DNA of 64,000 bases from Mytilus edulis (Eukaryota; Mollusca; Bivalvia; Mytilida; Mytilidae): assembly GCF_963676685.1 (NCBI RefSeq), contig NC_092344.1:97680749-97744748 (forward strand). Reading direction: 5' to 3'. Shown piece by piece: positions 11,883-23,357 of this stretch (positions are counted from its first letter, which is position 1; each line of letters opens with the position of its first letter). Position numbers and translations under genes: made by a program. The notes under the pieces are model-generated. The model searched no databases and was not told where the DNA came from. It was given only the letters and a program-made list of their open reading frames with translations.

Positions 11883-11908
11883 CCCCCCCCCCCCCCCCCC
11901 CCCCCCCC
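11883..11908. repeat. Poly-C tract (26 C)
   Basis: Uninterrupted run of 26 cytosines, preceded by CACCG and followed by TTCTTCATAACG. Length may be imprecise in any assembly. Confidence 0.9.
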
Positions 11909-12774
11909 TTCTTCATAACGACCATCTTGACCATCTTTTCTTGACCATCTTAAATGAAAAAGTTGAGATGTAAAACTATGCTTGAAACACGCGTGTCACT
12001 CAAACGACTTTAAAGTAGTCTCCCTGATCAACTACTTACACCAAAGTCAAAGGATAATTCAAGTTTTAAATCGGAGATTTTTCTTGCCCTTTAACATTTA
12101 TTGTCACAACAACAGCTTTCTTTTCTAAACTATCTTTACATGGAGAGGAGACGTCAAAAGAGTTCTTCAAACACGTGAGTCGAAAAGTGGTAAATAACTC
12201 CTGTATGTGACATTTAGTGGAAGCCATTCAACATATCATTTTGTCAAACAATTCAATCAACACCTTTATTAATTAGTCCTTTGTTGTCGATAGCTGTAAA
12301 TTGCAATCAGCTGATAATTGATTTTCTGTCAAAATCTTAATGAGGTCATTCAAGGTGAATTCCGCGTATTGTCTGATAAGTTAAAGTCCAAGAAACTCGA
12401 AAAAAAAGTAAATAAACAAGAAGGAGGAAAATAAATCTTTCTATATATTTCTTTCGCCAAATTCTTTAGCAAATGACGAATTTTTATCGCCACAAGTATT
12501 ATTTTTTCGCTAATTGGGAAAATGGCGATCGCCAGCGAAAACCCTGTGTGAGGACACCCTATCAAGCTTGCGATCGTGTTGTGTTAAAACATTTTTAGTA
12601 TGCTGAAAAATACCAACAATAGAAAAATAAACAAATAATCGATATTGTAAAATATCATTGGTTGAAGAGCCAATGATTTACATACATGTATATACATAAA
12701 TATATCAACCATAACATACAACTAATTTAATTTACAACACAACTGTTGGAAAAAACCTTTATGTCTATCATGTA

Positions 12775-14601
12775 TATGTTACAGTAAATAGGTGAAATTA
12801 GGAATTACATGTAATTACTAAAATTTAGGAATTACAGGTAATCCCCATGCACTTAGTTAATACAAGTAATTCCTGAAATGGCCCAGTTATTACCAGTAAT
12901 TACTAATTTTAAAATGAATTTTTACACCTATTTACTGACTACTAAAATAATGTTGTATGATGGTCAGATGATCAAAAGTTATGGTATTACTAACTAGAAG
13001 ATCAGTTAGTACTCTTAAATTATTGAATGGTTCATCTGTATTCAAAATATCTTGAATAAATAGGGACTTTCAAATATTTGGTTAAATCAGAGTAACTTTA
13101 GTTTTAATCCAAAATGGTTAAAGTTAAGCATTATACAGATAATTTTTGACCAATTTCAACACACATGGAATTCAGAAATGGAAAATTCTCCCAAAGCATT
13201 ATTTTTAACTTTTAAAAAAAAAACTTTGAGTTTGAAGAATATTTAGACTTATTACCTTATAAAGATCAGATAACGTTGTGAAGGTTAAGAACTGGAATGA
13301 ACTGTTATATGCATTAGCTTCGAGATATAAAAATAAATAAATATATATTTGTTTGTTTGTTAAATCATTAATAAAAATGATACCGTGAAATTATAATTCA
13401 CTGTTAGTAGCCAATCTAGTTCTATTTTGTTAAATTAGCTGAGAAACAAGGTTGATGAATTGTGCACTTGCGAGTGAATATTTGGACCTCATTGAATACG
13501 TATTCATGTGACATTCAATTCAACCCCTACATGTAGCTGAAGAATGGTTAATGATGTATTAAGCTATTAAAATTGTAAGGGTTTTGCAGAACAAATAGTC
13601 TTGCCTACTTTTGCTGTTAATCGCAGGCTCAACAAAAATCAGGAAAAAATATTAAAATTTTCCTCTAGATACTATCTTTTGACTGGTACTATAAAAAGCT
13701 TCTGTCAAAAGTGGGTAAAAATCCAGGATGGTTTATAAAATCTAATGTTTTAAAAACTTTAACTGCATAAATGTTAACTGGGAAAAAACTAGTTTAACAC
13801 CGCCACATTATGTATGTATGTGCCTGTCCCAAGTCCGGAGCCTGTAGTTCAGTGGTTGTCGTTTGTTTATATGTTACATATTTGGTTTTTGTTCATTTTT
13901 TTACATAAATAAGGCCGTTAGTTTTCTCGTTTGAATTGTTTTACATTGTCTTATCGGGGCCTTTTATAGCTGACCATGCGGTATGGGCTTTGCTCATTGT
14001 TGAAGGTAGTCCATTTATCATGTTTATAAGTAATATAGGGGGAAAAGAAGATTTTTTTTACAATCTTTACTTTCCGATATTACCTTATGATCATAAACAT
14101 TTAGCTTCTGTCCAAGTTTGATAGAAATCCAAGATATTTGGAGAAAGTTATTTTAAAGTTTTAAACCACAGTACATGATTGAGATTTTAGTTTAACAAAA
14201 TTATGAAAATCAATTTTGGATTGATATCATTGTCTTGCATGCATATATTTACGAAGTTTCAAGACCTATAAAACAACCATTTTCCAGTTTCAATTCAAAA
14301 ACACTAAAGAGTATGCACTTTTGATGTGCCTTATTTTCCTACATCCTCAAGTAAGCTCCCTTAAAATCCCTACCCCTTTACTTTCTTATTTGGTATCTTG
14401 AGTTATGTTTTTAATTTTAAAACAAAAACATCAAGTTAGTAAATAGCTGTAAAAATGACAAAAAAAATCAGTAATTACCAGTAATCACTGAAACAACTAG
14501 TAAATACATGTAATTACTAAATTGGCTAGTAATTACAGGTATTTACTGAAATGTTTAGTAATTACGTGTAATTCCTAATTTCACCTATTTACTGTAACAT
14601 A
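12775..14601. mobile_element. 1.83-kb non-autonomous element with long terminal inverted repeats
   Basis: The left end (TATGTTACAGTAAATAGG, then TGAAATTAGGAATTACATG) is mirrored at the right end. Inverted similarity continues for well over 50 bases, and both ends carry several internal copies of AATTAC-NN-GTAATT. A flanking TA on each side fits a TA target duplication as in Tc1/mariner-like elements, but this is not proven because the flanks are AT-rich. There is no transposase ORF. A truncated family A repeat (13,794-14,012) is nested inside. Confidence 0.75.
13794..14012 (+). repeat. Family A repeat, 3'-truncated, nested in an inverted-repeat element
   Basis: Carries CCGCCACATTATGTATGTAT, GAGCCTGTAGTTCAGTGG, AGGCCGTTAG and GCGGTATGGG blocks, then stops after the TTGCTCATTGTTGAAGG block. 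Lies inside the 12,775-14,601 element. Confidence 0.7.
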
Positions 14602-15036
14602 TATAACTTATCTCATTCTAGTCCATTCAACTGACAGAATCAGTGTAAATTTCATGAATTCTTTAATGTCATGTACATGTATAATCATGAACTATTCTTT
14701 TATATAGCAATATCTGTTAGCCATTTAGAGGTCTTTTGCATTTAAAGTTCAGTTTAAGTGGGCTTATTTTGTGAAAACGAAGTCAATTTCCAGATCATAG
14801 TTTACATTTTCTTTATATTTTGCTGTGTCAAAATAACCTCAATATCAAGGACAATATATAACCCCCAAAAAATTTGATCTCCTCCACTAATTGAAGTAGA
14901 ATATTTAATGAATGTGTGTCCACAACTTAGAATATGTTTATATATGTATAGAAATGATGTTGAGCCTGTTTTATAAATTGAAAAGATCAACCCACACTAA
15001 ACTGAATGTAATTGAAAGACATCTAGAGGTTGATAT

Positions 15037-15182
15037 CAGAGGCGAATTTAGGGGGGGGGGGCTGCTTTTTGAGAAAAAATTTGGTTGCTTATATAGGGAA
15101 TCACTGAATCATGACTTGAGCAAGCCCCCTCTTAGGTCAGTCAGTGGGCCCCCACTTAAGAAAATTTCTGGATCCGCCACTG
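15037..15182. mobile_element. MITE, second copy (CAGAGGCG ends, GATAT target duplication)
   Basis: Reverse-oriented relative of the 1,453-1,616 element, with ends CAGAGGCGAAT and, reverse complemented, CAGTGGCGGATCC. It is flanked by the 5-base direct repeat GATAT (15,032-15,036 and 15,183-15,187) and contains a G-run and a GGGCCCCC block. Two copies with different 5-base duplications define the termini. Confidence 0.75.
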
Positions 15183-15839
15183 GATATACAGTATCTAACA
15201 GAAGATGAAATAGGGAACAATATGGTGAATTTTAGAGATTTATATTATTTCATGTAGAAGTGTACATGCATTTGAAATATATCAGATATATTGTTCGATA
15301 TTTTTTAGTTCTAAGTTCCAAGGTGTCCTAGCTTCCATTTTAGAAATCGGATTTAAATGCTAGTCTATCAGAGGGATTTTTCCTTTTAATTGGTTTTAGA
15401 TATGGAATCTTATTTCACCATGAAGTCAGATTTGAAAATGACTTTGGGAATGAAGATGTTGTAAAGACTGAATGTCAGTTTTAGTCTTATATACAAACAT
15501 GTATGTACTTTATAATTTTAGTCTTGCATGTATATAATTATGTGTACAATACATATATCACTGATTCAGTGGCAATGGTAAATAGACACTGACAAGTCTT
15601 AGATCTATAATATTTTATAGTTATGAATGTTTTGTCCATTGACTAAAACTAGGTGGAGGTTTGTGTGTTCTTATTTCCAACAGAGGTACACTCAACATAT
15701 ATGATTATCAATATGTGCATTAAGCAAATTGATAGTTTCTAGCTATATATATATAGATACGGAATGATTATACAACAAGAAAGTTTTAACCTGTGTATAT
15801 ATACTTAAAATATGTTAAAAAAAATCATGTCTTTTTCAG

Positions 15840-16017
15840 GACTTCCAAATCCAACCATGTAGTATGGAATGTTGTAGAGATATGGTTTTGGTCAATGGAT
15901 GTTAATGAAGGACCTGTAGTACAAAGTATATCACTGGATTTAGCTCTTTGTCTAAGTGTATTATTAAAGTACTTTGCTTTGAGCTCAGTTCATTGTTATG
16001 CAATTCATTCTTTGTGA
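15840..16017 (+). CDS. Possible terminal exon, function unknown
   Basis: A good acceptor (TGTCTTTTTCAG) is followed by an open frame of about 58 codons to a TGA, with an AATAAA-like signal overlapping the stop. The encoded segment has VVWNVVEIWFWS and a hydrophobic second half (LALCLSVLLKYFAL). No upstream exons were identified in the block and no family is recognised, so this may be chance. Confidence 0.2.
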
Positions 16018-16309
16018 AATAAAGATTTGACAGAAAACTCTCATGTACAAGGATTTGTCAAAGTAGTACCACCTCTATTTACAATGTAAGTATTAGGGAG
16101 ATAAAAGCATTCAATTTTTGATTTGAACCAAACATATTATAAAAAAAAAAGAACAAATTTACCCAAGAATGCTACTCCCACTACTAGCAATATGATGCTA
16201 GGTTGTTTTAATACATCTGTAGACTGTACTGTCTACTTATGACTCGGTCCTGAGTGTAAATGGTCCTTCAACTATGTGGGGAAAAAATTATAAGGCCTAT
16301 CTAGGCTTA

Positions 16310-16740
16310 TCAATTTCTAAAACTATATTTCATTGTACATATTTGAAATTTTTATACAACCACAGAAATTTTTGCAGTTGAAATACATGTAGGTATCCTG
16401 TCGTCGTCTTCCCAAGACGGATGGTTTCCAGATAATAACTTCAGTATAAGTAAAAAGGAAGCCATTAAATTATAACTTAATATTTATAATCATAAAAGGA
16501 AGCTTGGGATTGTTTTGGGGCGGTTATATATATATAGTCCCTAAGGTTTATGAATAAGGGTTCCAAAGGTGCCCAATACACACATTAATCTTGTGTCAGT
16601 ACAAAAAGTTGTGTATAAGTATTTCAATTGTTCTGAAACTGTACCATAATATTTAATACCATAAGTAGAAGTTTGGAGTCTATTTTGTGGGTTATGGGGC
16701 AAACAGTAGAGGAATTGAGGGCCCAAAATAAACATTTTTG
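16310..16740 (+). repeat. Dispersed repeat, family E (partial)
   Basis: Begins TTTTATACAACC and contains TCGTCGTCTTCCCAAGACG, AGGAAGCTTGGGATTG and AATAAGGG blocks. It is related in order and wording to 18,715-19,920. No coding capacity. Confidence 0.5.
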
Positions 16741-17079
16741 TAGATTCAAGACAATAAATTGGAGTTATCTTTCTTTGTCCAGAATGGTTGTTGAATTAAT
16801 ATTACCTAAAACCATTGCTTTATGAAATCTTCTTTGAAAATTGGAGTTATCTTTCTATGTCCAGAATAGAAGTTGAATCGACTTAAAATAATGCTATATA
16901 TACAATATACAATGCAAAATTCACTTTACTACCAACTGATAAATTTAAGCAGTCTTTAATAGCCATTCAGTGATTACAAGCACTTTGATTATCATTCTAG
17001 GGTTATCCCCTTTCACAAATGGAAAAATTTCTCAAGTTTGTCTCAACTAAATTTAGTGAAATGTGTATAAAATTGAGAA

Positions 17080-18690
17080 AGGAAATGGTGAATATGTCAA
17101 AGCGACAACCACCCGACCATAGAGCAAACAACAGCCGAAGGCAACCAATGGGTCTTCAATGTAGCGAGAATTCCCGCACCCGTAGGTGTCCTTCAGCTGG
17201 CCCCTAAAATATGCATAATAGTACAGTGATAATGGACGTCATACTAAACTCCGAATTATACACAAGAAACTAAAATTTAAAATCATACAAGACTAACAAA
17301 GGCCAGAGGCTCCTGACTTGGGACAGGCGCAAAATTGCGGCGGGGTTAAACATGTTTATGAGATCTCAACCCTCCCCCTATACCTCTAGCCAATGTAGAA
17401 AAGTAAAAGAATAACAATACGCACATTAAAATTCAGTTCAAGAGAAGTCCGAGTCTGATGTCAAAAGATGTAACAAAAGAAAATAAATAAAATGACAATA
17501 ATACATAAATAACAACAGACTACTAGCAGTTAACTGACATGCCAGCTCCAGACCTCAATTAAACTGATTGAAAGATTATGTCTTCATCATATGAATATCA
17601 GGTACAATCCCTCCCGTTAGGGGTTTAGTATCATACTATCATAAAATATATGAGAAGAACATAACCCGTGTCATGCCAACAACTGTTTTTTTAGAAATAA
17701 ATGTGTTTAGTTCCGATGCAAAGACCCTATCAGTGAATCAATGTTAAAGCCAAAATATGCAATCTTTAATGACCTGACAACAGTATCGTAACTATATCCC
17801 CTTTTAATAAGTCTATTTAAAGGTTTTGTTAGTTTCTGAGGAGAATACTGACATTTTTGTGCTTTATAAAGAATATTTCCATAAAATTTTGGATGTGAAA
17901 TACCTGAACGTATAAGATGTCTGCATGTTGAGTTATATTTACGAATTATTTCCTTATACCGGTGATAAAATTTAGTAAATGTTTTGACCAGTTTGTGATA
18001 TCGAAAACCCTGGTGTAATAATTTTTCAGTAATACATAAATTTCTCTCGCTAAAATCTAATACATTGTTACATACACGAGCGAATCGTACAAGTTGAGAT
18101 ATATAAACACCATAAGATGGTGACAAGGGAACGTCACCATCTAAAAATGGATAATTAACAATAGGAAATGAAAAATCATCTCTTTTATCATAAATTTTTG
18201 TATTAAGCTTCCCGTTTATGATATAGATATCAAGATCGAGGAAAGGGCAGTGGTCATTGTTATCATTAGCTTTATTTAAAGTAAGTTCTACAGGATAAAT
18301 TTCTTTAGTATACATACTGAAGTCGTCATTATTTAGAGCCAATATATCATCCAAATATCTAAAAGTATTGTTAAATTTTTGTATCAAATGTTGTTTTGAT
18401 GGGTCTTTGCTAATTTTAGTCATAAATTGTAACTCATAACAATAAAAAAACAGGTCCGCAATAAGTGGTGCACAGTTAGTACCTGATATACAATGCTTAT
18501 TACTGGTACCTCTAAACTCGGTTTAAGTTCAATTTTTAGCAGCTTCACTTTTACAGTTCTTGATTTATGTACCTTTATAACGTTATATGCTAGCGGAGGC
18601 ATTATCACCATGACTGTATGACATTTACACTTTAATACTTTATGATGTATTAAAATGAGTAGTTGAATAATTACTGTTGCAAACTCCATT
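17080..18690 (-). mobile_element. Penelope-like retroelement, 5'-truncated and decayed
   Basis: Minus-strand element with the C-terminal part of a reverse transcriptase (17,707-18,477) followed by about 620 bases of 3' sequence containing GGCCAGAGGCTCCTGACTTG and GGGACAGGCGC blocks. Upstream of 18,480 the frame is broken into pieces. The RT peptide is related to the fragment at 25,955-26,311, so the family is multicopy here. Assignment to Penelope-like elements rests on the form of the RYLDDIL motif and the downstream domain and is moderately certain. Confidence 0.65.
17707..18477 (-). CDS. Reverse transcriptase fragment (Penelope-like)
   Basis: From the first ATG (18,423) the frame runs 238 codons; it stays open further upstream, adding GTNCAPLIADLFFYCYE, a conserved RT block. 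Catalytic motif FRYLDDIL lies about 20 residues after the ATG, followed by CPFLDLDIYIINGKLNTKIY. The rest is a basic C-terminal region. The N-terminal RT motifs and any endonuclease are missing, so it is a dead copy. Residues YDKRDDFSF and YGVYISQLVRFAR align with the 25,955-26,311 fragment. Confidence 0.75.
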   Translation of the reverse strand, partial: NCAPLIADLFFYCYELQFMTKISKDPSKQHLIQKFNNTFRYLDDILALNNDDFSMYTKEIYPVELTLNKANDNNDHCPFLDLDIYIINGKLNTKIYDKRDDFSFPIVNYPFLDGDVPLSPSYGVYISQLVRFARVCNNVLDFSERNLCITEKLLHQGFRYHKLVKTFTKFYHRYKEIIRKYNSTCRHLIRSGISHPKFYGNILYKAQKCQYSPQKLTKPLNRLIKRGYSYDTVVRSLKIAYFGFNIDSLIGSLHRN

Positions 18691-18714
18691 AAAAATTTGA
18701 TTTGAGATCATTTT

Positions 18715-19473
18715 TATACAACCGCAAAAATTGAAAACTTTTTGGTTGTACATTGGTATCACGTTGGCATCATCGTCTTCATCCAAAGACATTCGGTTTT
18801 CGCACTCTAACTTCAGTAAAAGTAAAATAGAAATATCTGAAATTTAGACACAAGATTTATGACCATGAAAGGAAGGGTGGGATTGATTTGGGGTATTTTG
18901 GTCTCAACAGTTTAGGAATAAGGGGCCAAATTAGCATTGTTCTTGGTTTTTGCTCTATAACTTAAGTTTTGGTAAACAGAAGGTCTATGGCCACATAAGG
19001 AGGGTTGGGATAGATTTTGGTCATTTTATTCCAACAGTGTAGGATTTAGGGGCCAAAAACAGGCCCCAAATAAGTATTTTTCTTGGTTTTTGAACAATAA
19101 CTTTAGTATAAGTTAATAGAAATCTATAAAGGTTTATGACCACAAAAGGAAGGTTTGGATTAATTTTGGAGTTTTGGTCCCAAGGAATAAGGGGCCAAAA
19201 TTAAACTTTGTTTGATTTCATCAAAAAAATGAATTACGGTATTGTGCTTCTTTGATATGCCAAATCTAACCATGTCCAAATTCTTAATTTTAGGTCATGT
19301 TTTCTAATTGGTCTACATTAAAGTCCAAAGGGTTCAAAATTAAAATAAGCTTGATTTTAATAAAAATTGAATTCTTGGGGTTCTTTGATATGGTGAGTCT
19401 TAACATGTACTTAGATTTTTGATTATGGGCCCAGTTTTCAAGTTGGTCCAAATCGGGGTCAAAAATTATTATA
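18715..19473 (+). repeat. Dispersed repeat, family E (long copy, left part)
   Basis: Starts TTTTTATACAACCGCAAAAA and repeats short modules around GGAAGG-TGGGATTGATTTTGG and AATAAGGGGCCAAA at roughly 120-base spacing. It leads directly into the 35-bp array at 19,474-19,768 and resumes at 19,769-19,920. Noncoding. Confidence 0.6.
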
Positions 19474-19768
19474 CTAAGTATTGTGCAATAGCAAGAAATT
19501 TTCAATTGCGCAGTATTCTGCAATAGCAAGAAATCTTCAATTGCACAGTATTGTTCAATAGCAAGAAATGTTCAATTGCACAGTATTGCACACTAGCAAG
19601 AAATCTCCAATTGCACAGTATTGTGCAATATCAAGAAATTTTTAATTGCACAGTATTGCACAATAGCAAGAAATATCTAATTGCACAATATTGCGCAATA
19701 GCAAGAAATTTTCAATTGCACAGTATTGCCAATAGCCAGAAATATTCAATTGCACAGGATTGTCCCGT
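19474..19768. repeat. Tandem array of about eight 35-bp units
   Basis: Period near 35 bases with core AATAGCAAGAAATCTTCAAT and TGCACAGTATTGTGC. Units are individually diverged. Each holds a small dyad (TTGCACAGTATTGTGCAA type) able to fold. Long open frames across it result from the near-multiple-of-three structure and carry no gene signal. Confidence 0.85.
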
Positions 19769-21068
19769 TTTCAAATTGGTCTACATTAAGATCCAAAGGG
19801 CCAAAAATTGAACTTTGTTTCATTTCAACAAAAATTGAATTCTTAGGATTCAAACGCATTGATCTCAGCAATTTCTTCACTGTCGTTCCCTCAATAACTG
19901 CATTAAACAGTTTCTAATCATTATTCATTCAAAACCATTTTATTATACCAATGCCTCACACACAACATATTATAGTATACTGTTGTCTATCAGTCCATCA
20001 TCCACACCTCAGACAATAACTAGAAAACACTTCCCCCTACTCTCAAGAAACTTTGTTGAAATGTTTATATCTATTGACATTAGCTCCACATCGATTTTAT
20101 AAATTTTAGAATTTTCATTTCCATGTTATGAAGAGAGATTTTATCCTTAAAAAAGAGAGAATTTTCCAATTTTGAACAATAACACAAAAATGCATCCATC
20201 ACCTTTAATTAAACTTTGGGGAATTGTTTACACTATTGACCTAAAGGTCCCTTTTGATTGTAATAAATTTCAGATTATACATTTCTGTGTTATGAATTTT
20301 TATATATGCTAAAAAAAAATAAGGGATTTTATAGTTTTTGGACACCTTTTTGGACAAGTGCAGGAGTTTCTGGCTACATTGAAAACCCATTGGAGGCCTT
20401 CAGCTGTTGTCTACTCTATGGTTGGGTTGTTGTCACTTTGACACTTTCCTCATTTCCCATCTTAATTATTCACATAAACACTTCCACGTCATTTTATAAA
20501 ACTTGGGTGAATTGTCTATGTCTGTTGACTTCAGCTACATTCCAAAATTTAAAACAAGATTAACAACTACAGGTCCCCAAATAGCCTTCAACAATGACAA
20601 AAGCTCATACAGCACAGTCAGCTATAAAAGACCTTAAAATGACAAATATAAAACAAATGAAATGAGAAAACAAATAAACTAATAATTGTACAAAACAAAA
20701 TAGTTCAACCTTTAAGCAAGCTTTAAAGGAATCAAGACATATCATGCGCTTAGAGTGCAGCTATTTATTAACAAACTCCATACTCAAACACTCAAACAAC
20801 TAATTCATAGAGAGAAGTGGAAGTTGAAGCCCCCTTTTTTATCAGTCAATGCATTTGAATGAAGACATGTACACATCAACTCAATTTGTTAATACACATT
20901 TCCAGTCTAGCTTTCAATACATTTGTAACGACCTTTAACCCCACTGACAATTTGCGTCTGTGTCCATACTTGTAACATTTCAAAATGAAGAAAACTAAAA
21001 AAAATGGAGCCCAAGAAATAGACTTGGTCACAAAAAACAGTGATAATGGCAAAATAAAGTATACATAC

Positions 21069-21203
21069 CACTGGCATAAGAAAATAAAACCCATTTGTAA
21101 CATTGTGTGTTACAAGAAACAGTTTTCAGATAGTTTGGCAATGGATCTGTCAGGCCACAAGAACTTTGTTGATTGGACGAAGTACAATCATAACATTGAA
21201 AAG
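21069..21203 (-). CDS. Ly6/uPAR-type gene, unit 1, exon 2 (fingers 1 and 2)
   Basis: A 135-base exon in phase 1-1. Acceptor TATTTTCAG precedes CT, which with the last G of exon 1 makes Ala. The exon then reads FQCYDCTSSNQQSSCGLTDP onward through VSCNTQCYKW to YAS, and the donor is G/GTATGTAT. The C-x2-C start, the C-G-L-x-DPL segment and the C-x3-C match Quiver/Sleepless-type Ly6 domains. Only one residue (Asp for Asn after the CY) differs from the unit 2 exon, alongside three silent changes. The plus-strand frame over the same bases is a shadow. Confidence 0.9.
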
Positions 21204-22255
21204 CTGAAAATATAAAGTAACATTAATAGCATTTGTATAAGATGTACATATATAGTGATCGAGATTAACAGATGGATGGTTGAGATCTCCAGAAACTAAT
21301 TATACCCGGCCATGAACATGCTTATAAATGTGTCTTTTCCAACCCAAGAACATAGTTAGTTGTTGTCTTGTGTTATACCTTACAGACTTAATAGATACAG
21401 GAAGATGTGGTATGAGTGCCAATGAGACAACTCTCCATCCCAGTAACAATGTATAAAAGTAAACCATTATAGGTCAAGGTACGACCTTTAACACGGAGCT
21501 TTTGCTCACACCGAACTGCATGTCTCTTTGTCTATTTGGGACTTTGTATTTTGATGATAGATCTCGCGTTATCTTTGTTAAATTCATTCCCAGCTTTTTT
21601 TGCACACACATGTCGATTTAGAGCTTGGCATGCTGTTCATTGTTAAAGCAGATATGCAGACATTTAGTAGACAACGTTATATAGTAAAAATCTTGACACA
21701 TCATGATTACCACTTTGCATTGGTATCAAAACTTTTCATTTTTGTACAATCAGCATTATTAAGTTTCATGTTCAATCGAAAGATTGCTCACATCTTCTCA
21801 TTTACCAGATGCTTTAAAAGAATGGAAATTTTAGATATACATTTCTTGCTTTAGTTCACCAAAACCATTAATTTTGAAAAACCACATCGATTCTAACAAA
21901 AACTACACAGAAAACGAAATAACCGACATGGCCATGATAATTGACATCATATTTGTTGAGTCTGGTGCATCAAATGTTTTAGTATTAGCATGGGTACTTA
22001 TTGTGCGCCCTTTCCGGTCTTTTTGATTTTGTATCCATATTTAAAGCAGTAATTGTACAAATTCATTCAGATAGGAAAAATTTGTATGAAAAAATATGTT
22101 AAGATAATAGTACTGATGATGTTCTTCCGCTCTATAGCCACAATTCAGCGAGACTCACGGCTTGCATCTAATATTTATCTCAGCGAAATCGAATTTAAGG
22201 AAATCCAAGAAAACAGAATCATATCTGGAGATTTTTCTTAAAATTTTCAAACCTA
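21204..22255. other. Intron 1 DNA, unit 1, with a partial repeat
   Basis: Intron 1 of the unit 1 Ly6-type gene. Bases 21,395-21,525 hold a reverse-oriented dispersed repeat (GATGTGGTATGAGTGCCAAT, GAGACAACTCTCC) related to 41,588-41,790 but at a different site. Nothing else recognisable. Confidence 0.5.
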
Positions 22256-22261
22256 GTTCAC

Positions 22262-22330
22262 CGCCGCGGTAGACTCTGTAGCATGCTTGACTCAAATGCG
22301 GGTTCCATCCTTGACCGGGTCAAACATAAA
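22262..22330 (+). repeat. tRNA-derived SINE remnant
   Basis: Reads GCGGTAGACTCTGTAGCATGC, then GGGTTCCATCC, resembling the A and B boxes of a tRNA-type polymerase III promoter. No cloverleaf can be completed and the equivalent region of unit 2 lacks it. Likely a decayed SINE head and not a tRNA gene. Confidence 0.4.
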
Positions 22331-23357
22331 GCAACTAAGATGGACGAGTCAAAAAAGGAACCAACAAAAAATCCGTTTTTAGTGCATGGCAAAAACACTT
22401 CTGTGAAAAGGAAAAGAACGGAGGAAACGTAAATATGTATATGGTAATGAATTGAATACAAATCAAATAAAAAAAATGAAAGAGGCTTAAATTTCAAACG
22501 TAGCACCTAGAACAACACATACAAACATTTTGACGTATTTCAAAACTTACGCAATGTTTTCCGACAAAGAAGATGAGGAAGATGAATGTTCAATAAGGAA
22601 AACAAATCAAATTTCATTTGCTCAAGCGAAGACATGTCTACCTAAAAAGATATGCTTATTAAAAAACTTCCTGTCAATCTTATTAAAACTAAATTCTTGA
22701 ATTACTTCCGTTCTGATATGCCGCCTTGTTGCGCGACATATCAGAACGGGACCAATTCATTGATTCCTCTTTCAGCGGGAAAACTTTATTTTTTTGCGAC
22801 ATTTATGCCTATTATAGAGTTAACAAATGAATAATCTTACTTAAAGCATTGTTATTTTTTATTTAGAGATCAAGTATCCCACTGACAAGAAAGATAGAGA
22901 GGCAGCATTTAAAGCAGATAAGATACATCTTTTAGAGTTTTGAACCATATATGGTGAAATTTTTAATTCTCTTTGGCAGATAAATAACATCTGTGCAATA
23001 CTGTTTTAGTTCAGCTTCTGTGTCATTTTTCCATCCATATTTTACATGAACATAAAACAAAAACTATTCACTCTCAATTGAAATACTATGATGCGTGCCT
23101 TTGATATCACAATAACTATTGTTAAAATTGATAACAGAGAAGATGAATTCCTATGTTTTTTCAAAGGATCCAGTATTCATGATGATTGTTCATTGTGTCT
23201 AAATTTCAGTATGTAAATCTCCAAGCGTATTTTATGTTATCTCGAACTATGTCTCAAGAAGCCAAAGTTTAAAGAACTTGATCAACATTTTAGCAGTTGG
23301 GATATTTTTACACATAGTTTTGATCTAAGATACAATTAAAGTAATGCAAATAATTAC

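Larger units (their letters stand above)
7861..20978. other. 13.1-kb block present only in unit 1
   Basis: Unit 2 joins directly across this point (42,395 to about 42,401). The block holds tandem repeats, MITEs, a terminal-inverted-repeat element and a Penelope-like element, described separately. No terminal repeats or target duplication mark its edges, so a deletion from unit 2 is at least as likely as one insertion. One edge is just downstream (minus-strand sense) of Ly6 exon 2. Bases 7,861-8,730, 9,800-10,700, 11,910-12,770 and 15,190-15,830 show no gene; a diverged direct repeat containing AACAACATTCCATTTTTCTATAATTT occurs twice, near 8,030 and 8,285. Confidence 0.7.

Noticed and set aside
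11736-11918. ORF ending in poly-proline
   Set aside because: Created by the 26-base C run; no other support.
19474-19768. CRISPR-like repeat and spacer array
   Set aside because: Units are contiguous and diverged with no unique spacers, and the sequence is animal.
19551-19811. Repetitive 86-residue ORF
   Set aside because: A by-product of the 35-bp tandem array.
20985-21215. Plus-strand 76-residue ORF, conserved at 42,407-42,640
   Set aside because: Conservation is explained by Ly6 exon 2 on the minus strand, which has splice sites, phase and cysteines; the changes are silent in that frame.
22262-22330. tRNA gene
   Set aside because: Only A- and B-box-like words are present; no cloverleaf stems can be completed.
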